A program made the position numbers and the translations under genes. This document shows, in pieces, positions 11,701-21,072 of a DNA stretch of 64,000 nucleotides. Each line of letters starts with the position of its first letter. Within the stretch, counting starts at the first letter, position 1. The DNA comes from Lonicera japonica (Eukaryota; Streptophyta; Magnoliopsida; Dipsacales; Caprifoliaceae). The stretch is taken from assembly GCA_021464415.1 (NCBI GenBank), contig CM038467.1, positions 11,983,411-12,047,410 of the forward strand, given 5' to 3'. The notes below the pieces were generated by a model. The model ran no database searches, was not told where the DNA came from, and saw only the letters and a program-made list of their open reading frames with translations.

Positions 11701-13225
11701 AGTGGTCCATCAAGTTCTGAAGGAATGGAAGATCAGAGATGAGAAATTGGTCCCTTACCTCGCCCGACTAGAAGAAGTCGCAGGAAGGTTCGAGCGTGTG
11801 GAGTTTTACTATATCCCCAGGTCCCAGAACAGTTTTGCTGACGCATTGGCAACCCTGGCATCTATGATCGATATTCCGGAGGGGATGGAAGAAATAACCC
11901 TCACGGTACAAAAGAAATCAGGACCCGCGCACTGCATGACCCTTGAGGTGGAAATTGAAAAAGACGGTGACTCAACCGTTTGGTTTTATGATATCTGGAA
12001 CCTGCTGAAGAACCATCAGTATCCCGAGAAAGCAGACAAGAGAACACGGGTCACACTCAGGAGACTAGCATCAGGATTCATACTCTGTGCCGGAAGATTA
12101 TATAAGAGGAACTACGACGGGACTCATCTTCAATGTCTCACCGAAGAAGAATCAGTTAGAATGATGGATCAGATACATGGGGGCGATTGCGGACCTCATA
12201 TGAGCGGGCATACGCTTGCCCGCAAGATCATCAGGCAAGGGTATTTCTGGTCTACCCTACAAACTGACTGCGCTGATCATGTACGCCGTTGTCACAAATG
12301 CCAAATTTATGCTAAGTCCCAGAAGCTTCCTCCAAAAGAGTTGTACAACATGACTGCTCCCTGGCCTTTTTCAGCCTGGGGAATTGACGTCATTGGGAAA
12401 GTCTCACCCAAAGCCAGCAACGGCCATGAATTCATACTAGTAGCCATCGACTACTTCACCAAATGGGTGGAAGCCGAATCTTACCAAACCCTGGATGCCA
12501 GGAAAGTTGCCCGATTCATCAAAAGGAATATTGTCTGCCGATATGGGGTCCCACACGAGATCATCTCAGATAACGGCACCCACTTCGAAGGAGAAGCTAA
12601 TACAGTCATGGAGGAATACGGTATCACCCGACACAAATCTTCGCCATATAGACCACAAACCAATGGGGCAGTTGAAGCCGCCAACAAGAATTTGAAGAAT
12701 ATCCTAAGCAAGATGACCGACACCTGCCGGGACTGGCCGGAGAAATTACCATATGCATTGTGGGGATACCGCACCACCGAAAGGGTCTCTACCGGGGCAA
12801 CCCCGTTCTCGCTTACATACGGGATGGAAGCAGTCCTCCCTGTCGAGTTAGAGGTCCCTTCCCTCAGAGTAATGCTAGAGAATCAGGTCAATGAACTGGA
12901 GTGGGTCCAGGCACGTTATAACGAGCTAGCCTTACTAGATGAGAAAAGATTGAAAGCCGCATACCACCATCAAGGATATCAGAAGAGAATCGCTCGAGCA
13001 TTTAACCAGAGAGTGAGGACTCGGGGTATCACTGAAAATGACATCGTGTTGAAAGAAATTCGAGAGCCAGCCAGAGATCCGAGGGGAAAGTTCGGGCAGA
13101 AGTGGACAGGGCCGTATATCGTCAAAGAAATCAATACAGGGGGCGCCGCTATACTCACTGACCTAGACGGGCAGTTACTACATTCACCAGTCAACATGGA
13201 CCGACTGAAGAAGTATTATCAATAA
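8729..13225 (+). CDS. pol: Pol polyprotein: protease, RT, two RNase H, integrase
   Basis: The frame is open for 1498 codons. The first ones encode the aspartic protease active site DNGST (residues 7-11), with NLLLGRAWLH further on. A G-patch-like motif (LPGAGLGMGQ) lies near residue 175. Reverse transcriptase carries the catalytic YVDD at 629-632 and an FLGNLQYISRF motif after it. The first RNase H spans about 770-900. The second, archaeal-type RNase H begins near 922 (LYFDGAANRNG) and includes NNMAEYEA; this dual arrangement is typical of Tat. Integrase has an HHCC zinc-binding region at about 1150-1195 and a D, D-35-E core (GIDVIGK near 1219, SDNGTHF near 1281, NGAVEAANK near 1316). No internal stop is seen. 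The frame begins inside the protease, so expression needs gag-pol frameshifting, or this copy carries a one-base lesion at about 8690. Confidence 0.93.
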   Translation: MPQVLIDNGSTINVCPLKTARCLGISDSELSPSAVTVRAYDNTRRAVLGSLELDLMVGPGSFPADFQIIDIPSSFNLLLGRAWLHDIGALPSSLHQKIKIPFEGNIITIQGDPERTLADMELPVLGIGSQSIQLGGFSYEPQVQTLSTQTIRYLPPDNIPGLSTKITNMLRMMKYLPGAGLGMGQPGLLQALEPVARYEREGLGYQHTEEDDQQKRGRGHQYPSFSSLNGFFVKEGEDFPFCGFQEPWRNSDGENLPGWEIFYEEDLYIKENTVHSFATKLTIGPKEESEDMKGEEEEMIGDLFDIMALGDDEPGDDPVHLIYADPDYQGEREKSEIVRVRDKSEGKDRKESLLNELFKLVPVNTSINKEESILRYPVIFNSVIAYMELERMNEHPEREEQRIQSEEGDTLVINLGTEEERKEVRIGASLSGTEREEFTQTLKEYVDVFAWSYADMPGLNSQIVMHEIHTNPELRPVKQKLRKLTPEWSLKVKEEVMKQLSVGFLRVIEYPSWLANIVPVPKANGKVRMCVDYRDLNKACPKDDFPLPNIDLIVDNTANHALKSFVDGFAGYNQIKMHPDHQEKTAFITPWGTYCYTVMPFGLKNAGATYQRAATAIFHDMIHKEVEVYVDDMIIKSKEREGHVPALRAFFDRLRQYQMRLNPQKCVFGVTKGKLLGYVVSKKGIEVDPAKVQAIQDMPEPRTEREIRGFLGNLQYISRFISQLTQKCEPIFKLLRKSSTGEWNDQCQEAFDKIKDYLSKPPVLAPPQTGLPLILYLTVTDSAAGAMLAQHLTDTRKEQAIYFLSKKLSPFEINYTPLEKSCTALVWVTQKLRHYMLVFPVILASRIDPLKYLFEKPALSNRMAKWLFLLSEFDITYMTQKAVKGKIIADYLAHNPILGDMIEEAEFPDETIMNVEINEDWRLYFDGAANRNGNGIGILLVSPDQTHSPVSYRLDFFCTNNMAEYEACILGLEIAFQKGIRRIQVYGDSALVVHQVLKEWKIRDEKLVPYLARLEEVAGRFERVEFYYIPRSQNSFADALATLASMIDIPEGMEEITLTVQKKSGPAHCMTLEVEIEKDGDSTVWFYDIWNLLKNHQYPEKADKRTRVTLRRLASGFILCAGRLYKRNYDGTHLQCLTEEESVRMMDQIHGGDCGPHMSGHTLARKIIRQGYFWSTLQTDCADHVRRCHKCQIYAKSQKLPPKELYNMTAPWPFSAWGIDVIGKVSPKASNGHEFILVAIDYFTKWVEAESYQTLDARKVARFIKRNIVCRYGVPHEIISDNGTHFEGEANTVMEEYGITRHKSSPYRPQTNGAVEAANKNLKNILSKMTDTCRDWPEKLPYALWGYRTTERVSTGATPFSLTYGMEAVLPVELEVPSLRVMLENQVNELEWVQARYNELALLDEKRLKAAYHHQGYQKRIARAFNQRVRTRGITENDIVLKEIREPARDPRGKFGQKWTGPYIVKEINTGGAAILTDLDGQLLHSPVNMDRLKKYYQ

Positions 13226-13293
13226 GCACGACATGTATAAGAACTACGTAAACCTGAGCCCCAACTCGAATATTGTATTTTCTGGAAAAAATC

Positions 13294-13306
13294 AAAAAGG
13301 GGGGAA
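13294..13306 (+). other. Internal polypurine tract just after pol
   Basis: AAAAAGGGGGGAA, 68 bp after the pol stop. It has the form of a plus-strand priming tract but is 7.8 kb from the 3' LTR. The sequence directly before the 3' LTR (about 21048-21072) is only loosely purine-rich. Confidence 0.55.
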
Positions 13307-13452
13307 CGTAGGCAACCTGAGAAGTGACTTCAGGCCCGGTTTAAAGCTTTGTAAAGAAATTTATTTCTCATAAAAAGTCCCTTCATATATTATTAAAGAG
13401 GTGGTTCAGAACACCGAGAGTTACAAAGGAAGTACAGCATACAAAGAAGAAA

Positions 13453-14709
13453 CTAATCCCTAGGGGTTGGCCACACTGGGTCCTCAGCGGCCAAATCAAT
13501 TCGAGCCTCATCCAAAATCTGGTACGCAAAGACAATGCCATCCTCTGTAGGCTCAGAATCCATGAATCGGAACCACTCCATTTGAAAGGGGTCATCAATC
13601 AGCTCTCCTTCTAGAGATTGCCAGCAATAGCGGATAATGTCAGCCCGGAGGGGCCTGGAAATACCAAAACGGGCATAGTTAAACTGACGAGTCAGTCGAG
13701 CACGCCACATCCTCTCTACCAATAAAGAAACATGTGGGGTCACAAATTTAGACTCAGAAGAGAAGTTGTTCAGACCAAGGGGAACCTCCTGAGGAATGTT
13801 AAACTGCCGAAGAAGACGCCCAGGGAGGTAAAAGGAAGTAAACCAGAGCCCGCGGAGCCGAACGTAGTTCTGACCCCCAGTACTAAGTACCATCGCCCTC
13901 AGCTTCCACCAAGGAATGTTCCACCGGATAGCCCGAAAGTTCTCCGAAAACCACACCGTCCAATCAGAGGAAGACATGGTCAAAGCACCAAAGAGAGGCC
14001 GATGGAAGAAATGAGTCGGATTGTCGAGCCGAACTCCGCTGAAACCCACCGATCGAAAGCGCTCTAGCAGCCACATGTATAGCAGACGCGGGCTCCCCCG
14101 GAAGAAGGGCGAGGCCCCCCGTTGAACATCATCAAGACCATTCAAGGTCTCTGCAAGAATGATCGGCACTATAGACTCCCCATTTCTAGCCTGGTAAATC
14201 AGACTCAAGATAGTCGGATCAACACGGGAAGAACCTGTCACCAGCAGCATATCAGAAACCAGGCAAATCAGGGCCGCTGCAGTACGCCCCACGCCGTAAG
14301 AGGCCCTATCTTCATAACGATGAAAGAACCTCACCATTTTGTGGAGGTCAAGGAGACCGTCGACAATGAAACCATCGCAGGCCGCTTGGGGAATGGCTAA
14401 CAGAGCAATTAGCATGTCGCGGGGACCGATTCCTTCTATAGGAACTGCCATCGGGAGACGAACGTCAGAACGTAACAGCCAGGAGAACTCCTCATAGGTT
14501 GGGCAGAGCTCATCTAGTCCAAAACGGAAGAGATGGTCCGCAGGACTCCAGAAATACAAGGCACCTAAAAGAAAGGAGAAATCTACAGGACGATGGCACC
14601 AGCCCGCCAAAGGACTGAATGCACCAAAGTTCAAACCATTTTCAGAAGATATCAGAGCATCTCGAGCTTTAACATAAGAAAAATCAGAGTTGGTACGGTA
14701 GGAAGACAT
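13453..14709 (-). CDS. Antisense gene A: 418-aa plant retrotransposon-associated protein
   Basis: A complete, intronless frame on the strand opposite to gag-pol, starting MSSYRTNSDF and ending WPTPRD. The ATG at 14709 is the first after a TATA box 40 bp away, which fixes the start. Visible motifs include a WSPADHLFRFG...CPTYEEFSWLL block at about residues 50-80, several tryptophans (WTVWFSENFRAIRWNIPWW) and an acidic C-terminus. There is no signal peptide or membrane span. The W...F.FG....TYEEF layout recalls plant-specific DUF7745/PMD-like proteins linked with retrotransposons, but I hold that assignment loosely. It lies tail-to-tail with pol, with 227 bp between the two stop codons. Its function is unknown; an intact frame in so young an element suggests it is useful to the element. 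Confidence 0.8.
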   Translation of the reverse strand: MSSYRTNSDFSYVKARDALISSENGLNFGAFSPLAGWCHRPVDFSFLLGALYFWSPADHLFRFGLDELCPTYEEFSWLLRSDVRLPMAVPIEGIGPRDMLIALLAIPQAACDGFIVDGLLDLHKMVRFFHRYEDRASYGVGRTAAALICLVSDMLLVTGSSRVDPTILSLIYQARNGESIVPIILAETLNGLDDVQRGASPFFRGSPRLLYMWLLERFRSVGFSGVRLDNPTHFFHRPLFGALTMSSSDWTVWFSENFRAIRWNIPWWKLRAMVLSTGGQNYVRLRGLWFTSFYLPGRLLRQFNIPQEVPLGLNNFSSESKFVTPHVSLLVERMWRARLTRQFNYARFGISRPLRADIIRYCWQSLEGELIDDPFQMEWFRFMDSEPTEDGIVFAYQILDEARIDLAAEDPVWPTPRD

Positions 14710-14745
14710 TTTGGAGAGGCGTGGATGAAGGAAGGAAGATGGGTG

Positions 14746-14754
14746 TATTTATAG
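14746..14754 (-). promoter_or_regulatory. TATA box of antisense gene A
   Basis: CTATAAATA on the minus strand, about 37-45 bp before the gene A ATG, implying a very short 5' leader. The palindrome array lies just upstream of it. Confidence 0.75.
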
Positions 14755-14779
14755 CAAAAAAGAGGGTCCTGTACCTGTT

Positions 14780-14855
14780 TGTCGCGCGACAAACCCATTT
14801 TCAGGGGGAAGTGTCGCGCGACAAACCCATGACCAGGAGGGATTGTCGCGCGACA
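14780..14855. promoter_or_regulatory. Three TGTCGCGCGACA palindromes upstream of gene A
   Basis: Perfect copies at 14780-14791, 14812-14823 and 14844-14855, spaced exactly 32 bp start to start (about three helical turns). The nearest is 25 bp upstream of the gene A TATA box. The core is the same as in the LTR and gene B promoters. Confidence 0.85.
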
Positions 14856-15166
14856 AACCCATCTGGGGGCACCCTACTTGTTTCCTTATACATAATGGTC
14901 ATTTTTGCCAAAAGAATCACTTCTGGATGCCTTTCTGTTCTCACTTTGTTCTTTTTTGCAGGAAACATAAGTATCACTACACTACAAGGTATGACTTTTA
15001 AATTACCGACTCTTATATATATATGTGTATATTTCTTGCACAGACAGAATAAAAGTATAATCAAACACAGATAAAGATATTTTATAAAACCAATAAAAGA
15101 ACAGTTTTTAAATATCTGTCTAAGCACATCTGTCCAAAACTAACGACTTAGTGCAGAAAGGGAAAA

Positions 15167-18100
15167 CTAATCTACTCGGGCGCGTTTTGACACGCTCCCA
15201 CTATCTCCCGAGCCCTCCTCGGGGGTAAGATCAACAACTGGGACGCCGGGAACAGAAGGAACTGCCGCCTGAGAAGGCCCCGTGGACTGGACCGGTGCCG
15301 TAGGACGGATCACCGACGATCGGGAACGCCTGGAAGTCCGACTACTGCTCCTCCGAGAATCCGTCCGGGCATGGGAGGAAGTCAGGGGGTCGTCCGGCCG
15401 TAAGGAGACGTCGATAGCCCTCTGATAGTCGCGCATGTATGCTGGAGGGTCTCGACCGACGTACTGGAGCAGGTTCCAGCTGTAGAAATACTGGGAATAC
15501 CAGGCCCGTAGGTCTGCCACCCGTACACCCACTCTCTGTGAAAAGACATAAGATAAGAGGAGAGTCAGCACAGTCAAAATAAATAGATATAAACAGGAAA
15601 GTATCAGGAGAAGTTGAAGAAGATACCTCATCATCAGAGCGACCACCCAAGAAATCAAAAGTATCCTCGGGAAGGGGATACTCCGGGACAGAATATCGAC
15701 ATAGGCCCGCGCCGACATAAGAAATATCTCTGGGGAGTGGAGGTAGATCTACCCACGAAATAGATGACCCCGCAGGAGCAGCTGCAGAAGAAGACCCTCC
15801 CTCCTCACGAATGGGGAACAAGGGTGGACGAGAGGATGAGCCGCCAAAGCCCGGAGATCGGGCGGGAGGCCCCATGACAGTCGCCGGTAGAGGGGTCAAC
15901 GTAGCATATGTTCGGACCCCCGGAGGATCCACCATGGCCGTCGCCCCCAAAGGAGGTACCCCACTAGAAGGAGTAGTCGCCGCCGCGGGAGGAGTCCGCC
16001 CAAACTGATCAAAATCTGCCCCAAGGTCCGCGGGCTCCCAGGACCTCTCAGAAAATCCCGCTCTCCCCTCAGCAGCCTCAGCAGCAGCAAAAAGGCCCCC
16101 CGGAGACGCGGAAGGGCCGGTGGGAAACTCGAAGCCCTCAGCACGCTGCTCCCCCGCAGGTGTCGCCTGAGGTGACGGCTCCGGAACGGCTGTCGCATCA
16201 CCTCCCTCGCCCTCTGGCCGACCACCGCCCTCAGCCGCAGCAGGAACATCCCTCTCTCCCTCAGGATCCTCATCCTCAGAATCCGGAATGTTGTCCCTCT
16301 GATCGGGGACAGGTGGCAGATGACCCGGAACCACCCTAGCTAAATGGGTCTGTCCCCGTATGTAATGAGGATCACCCCCCAATGCCCGATACCTCTCATA
16401 GAAGACCCGTCCCCGAGTCCCCTTCGGCTCCCTCATCAGGTAACGGGCAGCAAAAATAGCATAGTCTCCCTCCTCGACGAACGTCTGGAAGCCGAGTCCG
16501 TCAACCAAAGCCTGCACCGTCACCGGGTCGATCTCGCCCGTCCGCCTCATCAGAACAGGAGGGAACAATGGAACACGAGGCCACTGGGATGGCGTGTGCT
16601 GACGAATGACCCTCTCACCCAAGTAGAAGAGAAGGCCGTACTCATCCCGGATAAGCCGCCTGGTCCTCGAGGCGGTCAGAGCACGGCCATACCCATAATG
16701 ATGACCCAGATCACCCCAAGGGGCCCACTCAATCTGAAAAGAGAATAAGATTTTATTTCAGTATTTTATATATTCTACTCTATCTGACTATTGAAAAGCA
16801 AGAAAACTAAAGATATTTTACCTGCTCCTCCCGCAGATCATGAACAGCAGCAGCTCCGGTCTCCCGAGTCCGGTATACATAGGGAGCCCTATAGTTCCCC
16901 GCGATGAATCGACGGAGAAAAGGGAACTGGTCCTCGTTCTCAACGAGGAGATCCACCTGGGCGCGACCCAGACGGTATAAGCTACAAACCAGCTCTGAAA
17001 AGGAAAGATAGAAGAAATCAGCAATGATCAACAAGTAATGAGCAAAGAACTGAAGCAAAGACAGAAAGACTAAAAAATGTACCTCCCACAGCAAAGAAAA
17101 GCCCTTGAGGTTCAGGGCTAAATGACGAGAGACCTGGTCCATGGCATCGTAAAGGACTGCAAGAATGAAGCCTCCCCAGTCGTAGTCAAACAGGAGGCTA
17201 AAGTCCCGAAGATAGGGCAACCACCAAAGATGAGCCGTGTCCCCACCACGAGCCTCGAATAGATCATGAAGTGTCAGTAGAAGGAGGACGCGGGCATACT
17301 GACGCGCCTCCTGACGGGTCATAGGAACCCCTGAAGCGACTAGCCGAGCCCTCTCTGTGGCTAAACGCGTAACCAAGACGCCCCGAGGAATCGTGTCACC
17401 AGAACTCCGCCGCTCCGGGAACCATCCTAATGAACTAACAATGCCCTCGGCTGTCAGACGCAGGGGAACGTCGATCTGAATAGGGACCCCCCCTGAAGGA
17501 ATCCCGGTCAGAGCAAAAAGATCAAGGGGTGTCATCGTCATCTCACCCCAGCTCCAGTGAAAAGTATGAGTAGTATCCCACCAGTGGCAAGCCAATGCCG
17601 ACACCAAAACTGTCGCCCTAGAAACCCGCTCCGGGAGGGCGTCGAAGAGGGAGCCAAAAGGAGTCGCAAGAATCAACTCCTGGATAGGGGCCGGTGCCCG
17701 TCGCCACTCCGAAGATATAGTGTTGGGGGAACCCCAACCGCGGCCAACCCACTGCAGACAAAGGAACGAATATGGGGTTATGAGGGTACTTTGGTGTAAT
17801 TATGAGAGTTATAGGGCTATAGGTGTAAATTATGTAATTTTCTAAAACCTGAGGGTACTTTGGTGTAATTATGAGAGTTATAGGGCTATAGGTGTAAATT
17901 ATGTAATTTTCCAAAACCTGAGGGTACTTTGGTGTAATTATGAGAGTTATAGGGCTATAGGGGTAAATTATGTAATTTTCTAAAACCTGAGGGTACTTTG
18001 GTGTAATTATGAGAGTTATGGGGTTATGAGGGTAAATTATGTAATTTCCAAAACCTGAGGGTACTTTGGTGTAATTATGAGAGTTATGGGGTTATAAGGG

Positions 18101-19174
18101 TAAATTATGTAATTTCCAAAACCTGAGGGTACTTTGGTGTAATTATGAGAGTTATAGGGCTATAGGGGTAAATTATGTAATTTTCTAAAACCTGAGGGTA
18201 CTTTGGTGTAATTATGAGAGTTATAGGGCTATAGGTGTAAATTATGTAATTTTCCAAAACCTGAGGGTACTTTGGTGTAATGGGGTTATAAGGGTAAATT
18301 ATGTAATTTCCAAAACCTGAGGGTACTTTGTGTAATTATGAGAGTTATGGGTTATGAGGGTAAATTTCCAAAACCTGAGGGTACTTTGGTGTAATTATGA
18401 GAGTTATGGGGTTATAAGGGTAAATTATGTAATTTCCAAAACCTGAGGGTACTTTGGTGTAATTATGAGAGTTATAGGGCTATAGGTGTAAATTATGTAA
18501 TTTTCCAAAAACCTGAGGGTACTTTGGTGTAATTATGAGAGTTATAGGGCTATAGGTGTAAATTATGTAATTTTCCAAAAACCTGAGGGTACTTTGGTGT
18601 AATTATGAGAGTTATAGGGGTTATAAGGGTAAATTATGTAATTTCCAAAACCTGAGGGTACTTTGGTGTAATTATGAGAGTTATAGGGGTTATAAGGGTA
18701 AATTATGTAATTTTCCAAAACCTGAGGGTACTTTGGTGTAATTATGAGAGTTATAGAGTTATGGGGTACATTATGTATTTTTCTAAACTAAGAGGTATCA
18801 CAGGTAAAAGTATGTGTTCGCTAAAAATCGGGCGTTATTCCTAGTCAGACATGCATACTAACACTATCTAAAACGAATACAGGAAATGACAAGAAGCAGA
18901 ACAGATAAATGCACGAAAGAAGACATACCAGAGATCGACGACGAATCTCGTGAGAAACGGGCTCCATCAAAAGCCACGGGACGTCCGGGACCGGAGCAGC
19001 TCGGATAGCATCCCGATAGACCACCGCCCGACCGCGGTCTATCCCATCCTCATCATACCAGTCCAAATCCGCCCAGTCGTCGTGATGAGGGCTGCAGCGA
19101 AGAACGCCCTGAGCGTCAGTAAAGGTGACCTCCTCCTGGTCACCCTCCAATCGGTCGAGATGAGTAGGGTCCAT
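15167..19174 (-). CDS. Antisense gene B: 853-aa plant mobile domain (PMD) protein, 5 exons
   Basis: Exons by splice sites and frame: 19174-18929, 17751-17083, 16992-16822, 16733-15627 and 15535-15167. All introns are phase 0 and the total is 2562 nt without a stop. Exon 1 is acidic (DDWADLDWYDEDG). Exon 2 holds the PMD signature (WWDTTHTFHWSWGEMTMTPLD, residues about 139-158; LTGIPSGG follows), as in Arabidopsis MAIN/MAIL1 and the many transposon-borne PMD proteins. Exon 4 is a long Pro/Ala/Glu-rich, probably disordered segment (SEDEDPEGE). Exon 5 has an arginine-serine-rich patch and ends SKRARVD, a possible nuclear signal. PMD proteins act in the nucleus in gene expression and transposon silencing; here the job is unknown. 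Intron 1 (17752-18928) contains a minisatellite; the others are only 88-91 bp. The exon 3 acceptor is the least certain. Confidence 0.82.
17776..18775. repeat. Minisatellite of about 74 bp in intron 1 of gene B
   Basis: About 14 tandem copies of an AT-rich unit beginning CCTGAGGGTACTTTGGTGTA and ending GTAATTTTCCAAAA. Copies differ by small variants (GGGCTATAGG versus GGGTTATAAG) and a few short deletions. Open frames across it are repeat artefacts. It lies wholly within the first intron of antisense gene B and makes up most of it. Confidence 0.9.
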
Positions 19175-19321
19175 CAATATAGGTAGAATATATGTGAAAA
19201 GGTCGGAAAAGTCAAAAACACGGCAGAGCTTCCGCGCTTGGGAGAGAAGAGAAGAGAGAAAAAGAGAGCTAGAGAGAGAAAGAGAAAGGAGAGAATGAGG
19301 TGGAATGAGCTCAGCAAAGGG

Positions 19322-19330
19322 TTTATATAG
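19322..19330 (-). promoter_or_regulatory. TATA box of antisense gene B
   Basis: CTATATAAA on the minus strand, about 150 bp before the gene B ATG (19174). A CT-rich (minus strand) leader of the type common in plant 5' UTRs lies between. Confidence 0.7.
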
Positions 19331-19340
19331 TGGGTCAGTT

Positions 19341-19405
19341 TGTCGCGCGACAAATGGCCACATTGTCGCGCGACAAAGAGCCAGGCACCGAAGTGTCGCG
19401 CGACA
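19341..19405. promoter_or_regulatory. Three TGTCGCGCGACA palindromes upstream of gene B
   Basis: Perfect copies at 19341-19352, 19364-19375 and 19394-19405 (spacings 23 and 30 bp), beginning 10 bp upstream of the gene B TATA box. The layout is the same as in the LTR and gene A promoters. Confidence 0.85.
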
Positions 19406-19409
19406 ATCC

Positions 19410-20224
19410 CCCCTTCCCTGATTTTTTGACCTCTGTCTCATTTTATCTTCTGCAGAGGCACTTCGGAGAAGCAGTTTTCGGAAAATTGCTAAAAACCGCA
19501 CACCCATGATAAAAAGTTCAAAGAGAAAACTTCCAAATCATCTCTCCGAAAAAATGCGAAAACAGAATGCCGCGATTAAAAGTAGTCTCTGATCTCACAG
19601 AAGGACCGAGACCATCAAATAATGAGAAAAGGCAGAATGCCACGATAAAACGGGAATGGAAAAAAATTGAAAAAGTAGAAAAGAGAAAGAACCCGTATGA
19701 GCGCCCAGAGCGAGCGAGAGAAACAGAAATGCAGAGTGACAGGGAGAGCCACACCAAAAGTGACAGCTAGGCCAAAACGGCTCAGGGCTTCGTTTTGGGT
19801 GAGTAAGGCTCCTGATCACAACAAAGGGACAAAAGGACTCCTGGTCAAAAACAGAGAGGGCCAGGAAAAGTCTTTCCCAAAAGAGGGAGAAATAAGGGCA
19901 TCGAAAAAACAGAAAACGATGTGGGCCCACCAAAAGAGAAAACTAAGAAAAGAATAAAGATCAGAGATTGAACTTTCAAACAAATTTTCTTTTCAGCACG
20001 ATACAGAAGAGATGATTTGGAAAACCTCGGACCATCACTCTACGGAGAGCGAAGAAATCCGAAAACTGCCTTCTGAGTGAAACATCTTCACCCGAGGAAA
20101 ACATGAGAGTAAAGTTCAGAAAGATACGGGGAAACGGACATCCGGAATAGACCCTGAGAAGCTCTTTTTACCTTCGCAAAAATCTACTCTCTCTCTCACT
20201 CTAGCAGTCTAAGAGAGGCAATTC
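19410..20224. other. Purine-rich spacer in Tat element, no gene seen
   Basis: A-rich and AG-rich on the plus strand, with short open frames of lysine/arginine-rich low complexity. I see no recognisable domain or promoter here. Confidence 0.55.
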
Positions 20225-20372
20225 ACCAACACAAGCCCTCTCCGGAGGCAATGCACAAACACAAGCCCTCTCCAGAGGCAAATTCACAAACACAAGCCCT
20301 CTCCGGAGGCAATACACAAAATCACAAGCCCTCTCCAGAGGCAAGAGTTACTCATGAAAGCCCTCCCAGAGG

Positions 20373-20415
<43 letters not shown>

Positions 20416-20960
20416 CTTCCTTCTTCTTTCAGATCTAGAAGCCCTCCCAGAGAGGCACAAACGGTAGTCCTCCCACCTGAGGCGAAGCCCTCCCAGAGAG
20501 GCACAACGGTAGTCCTCCCACCTGAGGCGAAGCCCTCCCAGAGAGGCACAAACGGTAGTCCTCCCACCTGAGGCGAAGCCCTCCCAGAGAGGCACAACGG
20601 TAGTCCTCCCACCTGAGGCGAAGCCCTCCCAGAGAGGCACAACGGTAGTCCTCCCACCTGAGGCGAAGCCCTCCCAGAGAGGCACAAACGGTAGTCCTCC
20701 CACCTGAGGCGAAGCCCTCCCAGAGAGGCACAAACGGTAGTCCTCCCACCTGAGGCGAAGCCCTCCCAGAGAGGCACAAACGGTAGTCCTCCCATCTGAG
20801 GCGCAATGGTAGTCCTCCCACCTGAGGCGCAAAAAAGATCAATGGTAGTCCTCCCATCTGAGGCAAGTGGAGCAAGTCAAAGCCCTCGAAAGAGGCAACG
20901 AGGTAACAAAAGCCCTCTCCGGAGGCAAAACCAAACACGAAGCACTCTCCGGAGGCACTC
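20225..20960. repeat. Tandem arrays before the 3' LTR
   Basis: The first array (about 20225-20360) repeats an AAGCCCTCTCCGGAGGCAA-type word about every 27-30 bp. A T41 run occupies 20375-20415. The second array (about 20434-20870) has a 45-46 bp unit (GGCGAAGCCCTCCCAGAGAG... ...GTAGTCCTCCCACCTGA) in about eight copies. Further AAGCCCTC...GAGGCAA words follow to about 20960. The CCTCTCCGGAGG core is self-complementary, so transcripts could form many small hairpins. Long frames on the minus strand here are repeat artefacts. Confidence 0.85.
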
Positions 20961-21072
20961 ACAAGCACTTTTTGCATAAACACTCCGATAGAGTTCATGC
21001 GGGAGCCATGGATCATGGTCTCTTCCAGTCGCCTCAATTCCTTGCAAGCAAGGAGCTTGAGTCGAGAGGGTC

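Noticed and set aside
17618..17914. Minus-strand protein with YIIYTYSPITLIITPKYP repeats
   Set aside because: A translation of the minisatellite inside intron 1 of gene B.
20284..21037. Repetitive protein with GRASPQVGGLP-type repeats on the minus strand
   Set aside because: It exists only because a 45-46 bp array is open in several frames at once; no promoter or conserved domain.
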